DNA from: Streptomyces reniochalinae
GTDB taxonomy: Bacteria; Actinomycetota; Actinomycetes; Streptomycetales; Streptomycetaceae
DNA length: 64,000 nt
Direction of reading: 5' to 3'
NCBI RefSeq assembly: GCF_003323735.1
Contig: NZ_QOIM01000038.1
Location: forward strand, 310,001 to 374,000
A program made the position numbers and the translations under genes. Positions within the stretch are counted from its first letter, which is position 1, and the number at the start of each line of letters is the position of its first letter. Below, one piece after another: positions 60,225 through 64,000 of the stretch. A model generated the notes under the pieces. It ran no database searches. It saw only the letters and a program-made list of their open reading frames with translations, and was not told where the DNA came from.

Positions 60225-61010
60225 ATGCCCAGCATCTCCAGCCTCAGTCCCGGTAATCTCAGCCCCCGCGCCAGGAAGATGACGACCGTCGGCATCGGCA
60301 CCGCCGGCGCCGCGGCGCTGGCCCTGACCGTGCTCCCCGGCACCGCGGACCACGGCGACGCCGGCCAGGCCACGGCGGCCAGGAAGGTCAACGCCGAGAA
60401 CGTGGCGTTCTCCTCCCACTCCTCCGTCCTGCCGAAGCAGGGCAAGGACATCGCGGCCGCCCAGCACTCCCTGATCGCCGTCCCCGAGGGCGCGCAGCAG
60501 GTCCGGAGCGTCAAGGACGCCACCACGACCGCGAAGAGCTTCACCACCACCGACGAGGCCGCGGACGCGATACGGGCAGGCGCCAAGGAGCGTGCCGCCA
60601 AGGCCGACGCGGAGAAGAAGGCGGAGGCCGAGCGCGCCGCCAAGGAGACCGCGAACCGTTCCGAGCAGCGCGCGGCGAAGCCGTCCTACCCGGACAACCT
60701 GGACGGCTGGATCCGTGAGGCCATGGCCATCATGGACAAGCACAACATCCCGGGCTCCTACGAGGGCATCCACCGCAACATCGTCCGCGAGTCCGGCGGC
60801 GACCCCCGCGCCATCAACAACTGGGACATCAACGCCCAAAACGGCGTACCGTCCAAGGGTCTGCTCCAGGTGATCAAGCCGACCTTCGACGCCTACCACG
60901 TCGAGGGCACCTCCTGGGACCAGTACGACCCGGTCGCCAACATCGTCACCGCCTGCAACTACGCGGCGGACCGCTACGGTTCGATGGACAACGTCAACTC
61001 GGCATACTGA
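60225..61010 (+). CDS. Secreted lytic transglycosylase-like (SLT) protein
   Basis: A 261-residue exported protein. The N-terminus (about 15-45; KMTTVGIGTAGAAALALTVLPGTAD) looks like a signal peptide. A Lys/Ala/Glu-rich helical linker (about 108-150) precedes the SLT-like domain (about 155-261): IHRNIVRESGGDPRAINNWD places the catalytic Glu at residue 189, followed by GVPSKGLLQVIKPTFDAYH and ACNYAADRYGS. It likely cleaves peptidoglycan, in growth or spore germination. ATG 60225 has only a distant GAAAGG upstream, which can pair with CTTTC just before the ATG; ATG 60279 is a poorer alternative. Confidence 0.88.
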   Translation: MPSISSLSPGNLSPRARKMTTVGIGTAGAAALALTVLPGTADHGDAGQATAARKVNAENVAFSSHSSVLPKQGKDIAAAQHSLIAVPEGAQQVRSVKDATTTAKSFTTTDEAADAIRAGAKERAAKADAEKKAEAERAAKETANRSEQRAAKPSYPDNLDGWIREAMAIMDKHNIPGSYEGIHRNIVRESGGDPRAINNWDINAQNGVPSKGLLQVIKPTFDAYHVEGTSWDQYDPVANIVTACNYAADRYGSMDNVNSAY

Positions 61011-61015
61011 GTGGT

Positions 61016-61900
61016 GTGACCACGAACGAAACGCAAGCCGCGCGCAACCCCGTTGGCAGCCATGTCCCCGTCGCCGGGGGCCTGGCTGCCACGGGCATTT
61101 CCTATGCCGACAGGATCGGGGCCGAAGCTCTTCAGGTATTCGTCGCGAATCCCCGGGGCTGGGCGACCCCCGCCGGAAATCCGGAACAGGACGCGGCATT
61201 CCGCGCCGCGTGCGCCGAGCGTGGACTCCCCGTGTACGTCCACGCTCCCTATCTGATCAATTTCGGCTCGCACACCGAGGAGACCGCCCGCAAGTCCGTG
61301 CTGTCGTTGCGGCATTCACTGCGGCGCGGCCGCGTCATCGGCGCGCTCGGTGTCGTCGTCCACACCGGAGCTGCGACCGGCGGCCGCGAGCGCGCCGTCG
61401 CGCTGGCCCAGGCGCGCTCGTTGATGCTGCCGCTGCTGGAGGAGCTGCGCCGCGAGGACGGGCCGCAGCTGCTGCTGGAGCCGACCGCCGGCCAGGGTGC
61501 CTCGCTCTGTTCGCAGGCGCACGAGCTGGCCGCGTACTTCGAGGTGCTGGAGCACCATCCGAAGCTCGGGGTCTGCCTCGACACCTGCCACGTCTTCGCG
61601 GCCGGACACGATCTGGCGGCGCCCGGCGGGGTGGACCGTACCCTGCGGGAACTGGTGGCGGCGACGGGCCCAGGAAGGCTGCGGCTGATCCACGCCAACG
61701 ACTCCAAGGACGTGGCCGGCGCGCACAAGGACCGGCACGCCAACATCGGTTCGGGCCACATCGGCCAGGACCCGTTCGCCCAGTTGCTGGCCCATCCGCT
61801 CACGGACGGGGTGCCGCTGGTGGTCGAGACGCCCAGCGACAAGAAGGGCACCGAGCACGCGGCGGACGTGGCGCTGCTGAAGAAGCTGCGCGACGCCTGA
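61016..61900 (+). CDS. nfo: Deoxyribonuclease IV (AP endonuclease)
   Basis: A 294-residue TIM-barrel endonuclease of the AP2Ec/Nfo family that cuts DNA at abasic sites in base excision repair. Metal ligands fit the family: VYVHAPYLINFGS, VVVHTGA, LLLEPTAGQG, GVCLDTCHVFAAGHD, HANDSKD, RHANIGSGHIG and VVETPSD. Length is typical. The start is GTG 61016, without a ribosome binding site; CATACT (61003-61008), overlapping the end of the preceding gene, lies seven bases upstream, so a leaderless transcript is plausible. Confidence 0.95.
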   Translation: MTTNETQAARNPVGSHVPVAGGLAATGISYADRIGAEALQVFVANPRGWATPAGNPEQDAAFRAACAERGLPVYVHAPYLINFGSHTEETARKSVLSLRHSLRRGRVIGALGVVVHTGAATGGRERAVALAQARSLMLPLLEELRREDGPQLLLEPTAGQGASLCSQAHELAAYFEVLEHHPKLGVCLDTCHVFAAGHDLAAPGGVDRTLRELVAATGPGRLRLIHANDSKDVAGAHKDRHANIGSGHIGQDPFAQLLAHPLTDGVPLVVETPSDKKGTEHAADVALLKKLRDA

Positions 61901-61952
61901 GCGGGCGGGCCCGGGGCCGGGCGCAGGGACCTGCGGGAGGCGGGCGGGACGG

Positions 61953-62576
61953 CTACAGCTCGGGGCCGTCCCCCGGCTCCTCCTGGTAGGAGTAGCGCTG
62001 CTCCCGCCACGGGTCGCCGATGTTGTGGTAGCCGCGCTCCTCCCAGAAGCCGCGGCGGTCCGCCGTCATGTACTCGATGCCGCGGACCCACTTGGGCCCC
62101 TTCCACGCGTACAGGTGAGGAACGACCAGCCGTACGGGGAAGCCGTGCTCGGCGGTCAGCAGTTCGCCGGCCCTGTGCGTGGCGAAGAGCGCCTGGTCGG
62201 ACGCGAAGTCGGACAGCCGCAGGTTGGAGCTGAAGCCGTACTCGGCCCACACCATCACATGGGTGACGTCGGGCGCGGGAGGAGCCAGGTCGAGGACGGT
62301 CCGGGCGCGGACCCCGCCCCACTCGGCGCCGAGCATGCTGAACTTCGCGACACAGTGCAGGTCGGCGACGACCGTCTCGTACGGCAGCGAGGTGAACTGC
62401 TCGTGGTCCCAGCAGTACTTGTCGCTGTCAGCGGTGGCCCCGAAGACCCGGAACTCCCAGCGTTCGGGCTTGAACTTCGGTACGGGCCCGTAGTGGGTGA
62501 CGGGCCACCCGCGCTGGAGCCGCTGGCCGGGCGGAAGCTCCTGTTGCTCCCCTTCACGGCTTGCCGGCTGACCCAT
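61953..62576 (-). CDS. Sulfite oxidase-like molybdopterin protein
   Basis: A 207-residue protein of the oxidoreductase molybdopterin-binding (sulfite oxidase/YedY-like) family. The Mo-coordinating Cys is Cys75 in VADLHCVAKFS, and GFPVRLVVPHLYAWKGPKWVRGIEYM is the family C-terminal signature. It lacks the haem and dimerisation domains of sulfite oxidase and has no signal peptide, so it is a short cytoplasmic form. Substrate unknown. ATG 62576 with GGAG four bases upstream; the extension to 62687 is rejected. It is convergent with the deoxyribonuclease IV gene. Confidence 0.88.
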   Translation of the reverse strand: MGQPASREGEQQELPPGQRLQRGWPVTHYGPVPKFKPERWEFRVFGATADSDKYCWDHEQFTSLPYETVVADLHCVAKFSMLGAEWGGVRARTVLDLAPPAPDVTHVMVWAEYGFSSNLRLSDFASDQALFATHRAGELLTAEHGFPVRLVVPHLYAWKGPKWVRGIEYMTADRRGFWEERGYHNIGDPWREQRYSYQEEPGDGPEL

Positions 62577-62788
62577 GTCTCCATGGTGACAGACCCGAAG
62601 CCGTGGTCTCGACCACCCCGAGGCGGCGCGCGACCTGCGTCGGCCCGCCTTCGGGGCAGGGGGCGGGCAAATACGGTAAGCCTGCACTTACTGGATCGAT
62701 CCGGTGAGCGGTGACAGGATGCGCGATTGCGCGCCGCGTGCGCGACCGGCCCGCTTCACGCGTCACTCCCAGGAAGGAGCCCGCCACC

Positions 62789-63277
62789 ATGCAGGGCGAC
62801 CCCGAGGTCATCGAGTTCCTGAACGAGCAGCTGACCGCCGAGCTGACGGCGATCAACCAGTACTTCCTGCACGCCAAGATGCAGGAGCACAACGGCTGGA
62901 CGAAGCTGGCGGAGTACACCCGCTCCGAGTCCTTCGACGAGATGCGGCACGCGGAGCGGCTGACCGACCGCATCCTCTTCCTGGAGGGCCTGCCGAACTA
63001 CCAGCGCCTCTTCCACGTGCGGGTGGGCCAGACGGTCACCGAGATGTTCAGGGCCGACCGGCAGATCGAGGCGGAGGCGATCGACAGGCTGCGGCGCGGC
63101 GTCGAGGTGATGCGCGCCAAGGGAGACATCACCTCGGCCAACATCTTCGAGGACATCCTCGCGGACGAGGAGCACCACGTCGACTACCTCGACACGCAGC
63201 TGGAGCTGGTCGAGAAGCTCGGCGAGCCCCTCTACATCGCCCAGCAGATCGAGCAGAAGGCCCCGGACGAGACCTGA
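62789..63277 (+). CDS. bfr: Bacterioferritin
   Basis: A 162-residue subunit of the 24-mer iron-storage shell. Ferroxidase ligands are visible: Glu18 (LTAELTAINQYF), Glu51 and His54 (FDEMRHAERL), with Met52 as haem ligand, and the later ADEEHHVDYL set. Length is typical. ATG 62789 has AGGAAGGAG ten bases upstream. The bacterioferritin-associated ferredoxin gene lies directly downstream on the other strand, so iron loading and release are encoded together. A weak iron-box-like sequence lies at 62672-62690. Confidence 0.97.
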   Translation: MQGDPEVIEFLNEQLTAELTAINQYFLHAKMQEHNGWTKLAEYTRSESFDEMRHAERLTDRILFLEGLPNYQRLFHVRVGQTVTEMFRADRQIEAEAIDRLRRGVEVMRAKGDITSANIFEDILADEEHHVDYLDTQLELVEKLGEPLYIAQQIEQKAPDET

Positions 63278-63325
63278 GCCGACGGGCGGCGGCGAGGCGG
63301 AGGCGTAGGGGCCGTATCGGCCGGG

Positions 63326-63637
63326 TCAGGCCGCCGTTCGCAGCGGCTGTGCGGGGGCCGGCTCGGCGGGGAATCCGGCGGGTTCCTGCTCGCTTTGGCG
63401 GGGCGCGGCCTGCGGCGCCGTGGAGACCTGTGCCGTCAGGACGGGCTCGCCGCGCTCCAGCGCGGCCCTGCGGGGGCAGGCCCCGCGGCCGAGGATGCCC
63501 TGGATCCGGCGGACGCAGGAGCCGCAGTCCGTGCCGGCCTTGCTCTCGGAAGCGATCTGGCGCGGGGTGCAGGCGCCGGCCGCCGCGTGCTCACGCACCT
63601 GCTCCTCGGTGATGCCGAAGCACGAGCAGACGTACAC
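63326..63637 (-). CDS. bfd: Bacterioferritin-associated ferredoxin (Bfd-like)
   Basis: A 103-residue [2Fe-2S] protein that donates electrons to bacterioferritin for iron release. Ligands are Cys4 and Cys6 (MYVCSCFGITEEQV) and Cys38 and Cys41 (GTDCGSCVRRI), the Bfd spacing. After residue 60 a Pro/Ala/Gln-rich tail of about 40 residues extends beyond the usual Bfd length of about 65. The start is GTG 63637 with GGAGGTGACC upstream. An iron box sits 36 bases before the start, so expression should rise in iron starvation. Confidence 0.92.
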   Translation of the reverse strand: MYVCSCFGITEEQVREHAAAGACTPRQIASESKAGTDCGSCVRRIQGILGRGACPRRAALERGEPVLTAQVSTAPQAAPRQSEQEPAGFPAEPAPAQPLRTAA

Positions 63638-63672
63638 GCGGTCACCTCCGCTTCCGGTCAGGTCAAGCTTGC

Positions 63673-63691
63673 TGAGGTAAACCTAACCTTA
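63673..63691 (-). promoter_or_regulatory. DmdR/IdeR iron box of bfd
   Basis: The minus strand reads TAAGGTTAGGTTTACCTCA, matching 15 of 19 positions of the DtxR-family iron box TTAGGTTAGGCTCACCTAA. It is in the bfd promoter region, suggesting repression by iron-loaded DmdR. Confidence 0.8.
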
Positions 63692-63720
63692 CCCATCGAA
63701 CGGTGTCCACACACGCGCCT

Positions 63721-63753
63721 GGGGCCCGCGTCACACGCGATGACGCGGGCCCC
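63721..63753 (-). terminator. DAHP synthase terminator hairpin
   Basis: A 13-bp stem (63721-63733 with 63741-63753) with a 7-base loop, about 30 bases beyond the stop codon of the minus-strand DAHP synthase gene. Confidence 0.75.
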
Positions 63754-63782
63754 GGGCACGTTCCGGCACGCTCAGCGGCCGC

Positions 63783-64000
63783 TCACTGGTCGCGGTACAT
63801 CTCCGCCACCAGGAACGCCAGGTCGAGCGACTGGCTGCGGTTCAGCCTGGGGTCGCAGGCCGTCTCGTAGCGCTGGTGGAGGTCGTCGACGAAGATCTCG
63901 TCGCCGCCGCCCACGCACTCGGTGACGTCGTCACCGGTCAGCTCCATGTGGATGCCGCCGGGGTGGGTGCCCAGGCCCTTGTGGACCTCGAAGAAGCCCT
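63783..64000 (-). CDS. Class II DAHP synthase, C-terminal end only
   Basis: The last 72 residues of a class II 3-deoxy-D-arabino-heptulosonate 7-phosphate synthase, first enzyme of the shikimate pathway. The reverse translation reads EVHKGLGTHPGGIHMELTGDD, then VTECVGGGDEIF, YETACDPRLNRSQSLDLAFLVAEMY and a TGA at 63783-63785, typical of the AroG/AroH plant-type family. The 5' part lies beyond the window. Its position beside the kinase matches aroG near pknL in mycobacteria. Confidence 0.93.
   Translation of the reverse strand, partial: GFFEVHKGLGTHPGGIHMELTGDDVTECVGGGDEIFVDDLHQRYETACDPRLNRSQSLDLAFLVAEMYRDQ

Noticed and set aside
62672..62690. A full iron box in front of bfr
   Set aside because: Only about 12 of 19 positions match, too weak to annotate as a site.
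1..64000. CRISPR array, tRNA, rRNA or prophage genes
   Set aside because: No regularly spaced repeats, cloverleaf genes or phage-type genes were found on reading both strands.

Overview
The window is about 64 kb of very GC-rich DNA with strongly C/G-biased third codon positions. Gene content and order point to Streptomyces or a close relative in the Streptomycetaceae: a division and cell-wall (dcw) cluster without mraZ or murC, sepF-yggT-divIVA downstream of ftsZ, an actinobacterial translational T-box on ileS, a Rv2175c-type DNA-binding protein near a PASTA kinase, and several probably leaderless genes. It is ordinary core chromosome. I see no prophage, CRISPR array, rRNA, tRNA or intact insertion sequence.

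Layout. (1) 1-9.9 kb: 3' truncated dnaE (-), then a + block (DUF2252 protein, small membrane protein, DsbA-like thioredoxin-fold protein), a dienelactone hydrolase (-), an MscS-type channel (+), and rluD with a Na+/H+ antiporter (-). (2) 10-12.8 kb: a secreted M6-type metalloprotease (+) sits between rluD and lspA (-), followed by a lysine/alanine-tailed DksA/TraR zinc-finger protein (-). (3) 12.9-16.4 kb: T-box leader and ileS (+), ending in two strong hairpins that face the convergent dcw cluster. (4) 16.5-35.0 kb: the complete minus-strand dcw run, in transcription order rsmH-ftsL-ftsI-murE-murF-mraY-murD-ftsW-murG-ftsQ-ftsZ-pgeF-yggS-sepF-yggT-divIVA, mostly with overlapping or nearly overlapping genes. 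It makes peptidoglycan precursors and builds the divisome and polar growth machinery. (5) 35.4-41.3 kb (+): beta-carbonic anhydrase, then the translationally coupled set MoxR ATPase, DUF58 protein and transglutaminase-like membrane protein. (6) 41.8-44.0 kb (-): DUF3040 protein, methyltransferase, HEPN-like protein. (7) 44.2-48.0 kb (+): a degenerate ABC ATPase, a YhgE/Pip membrane protein and a TetR regulator behind a TetR-like palindrome. (8) 48.3-52.8 kb: phytoene-desaturase-like FAD protein (+), a membrane protein with a tyrosine/glycine-rich tail, metF and thiE (-). (9) 53-57 kb: Rv2175c-type protein and FAD/NAD oxidoreductase (-); TPP riboswitch with thiO-thiS-thiG (+). (10) 57.1-57.8 kb: a repeat-rich gap holding a MITE-like element. 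(11) 57.8-64 kb: PASTA Ser/Thr kinase, a transglycosylase-like secreted protein and deoxyribonuclease IV (+), a molybdopterin oxidoreductase (-), bacterioferritin (+), bacterioferritin-associated ferredoxin with an iron box (-), and the C-terminal end of class II DAHP synthase (-).

The genes fall into growth and division (dcw, ileS, dnaE, lspA, PASTA kinase, transglycosylase), one-carbon/thiamine metabolism (metF, thiE, thiOSG) and iron storage (bfr/bfd). The scaffold rsmH...divIVA, DUF3040, metF, Rv2175c-like, kinase, DAHP synthase matches what I recall of Mycobacterium tuberculosis around Rv2145c-Rv2178c, so this is a conserved actinobacterial block carrying Streptomyces-specific insertions. 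The points most worth a second look are the MITE-like element beside a codon-usage shift in thiG, the catalytically degraded ABC ATPase paired with YhgE/Pip, the tyrosine-rich membrane protein, and several operator-like or structured upstream regions.
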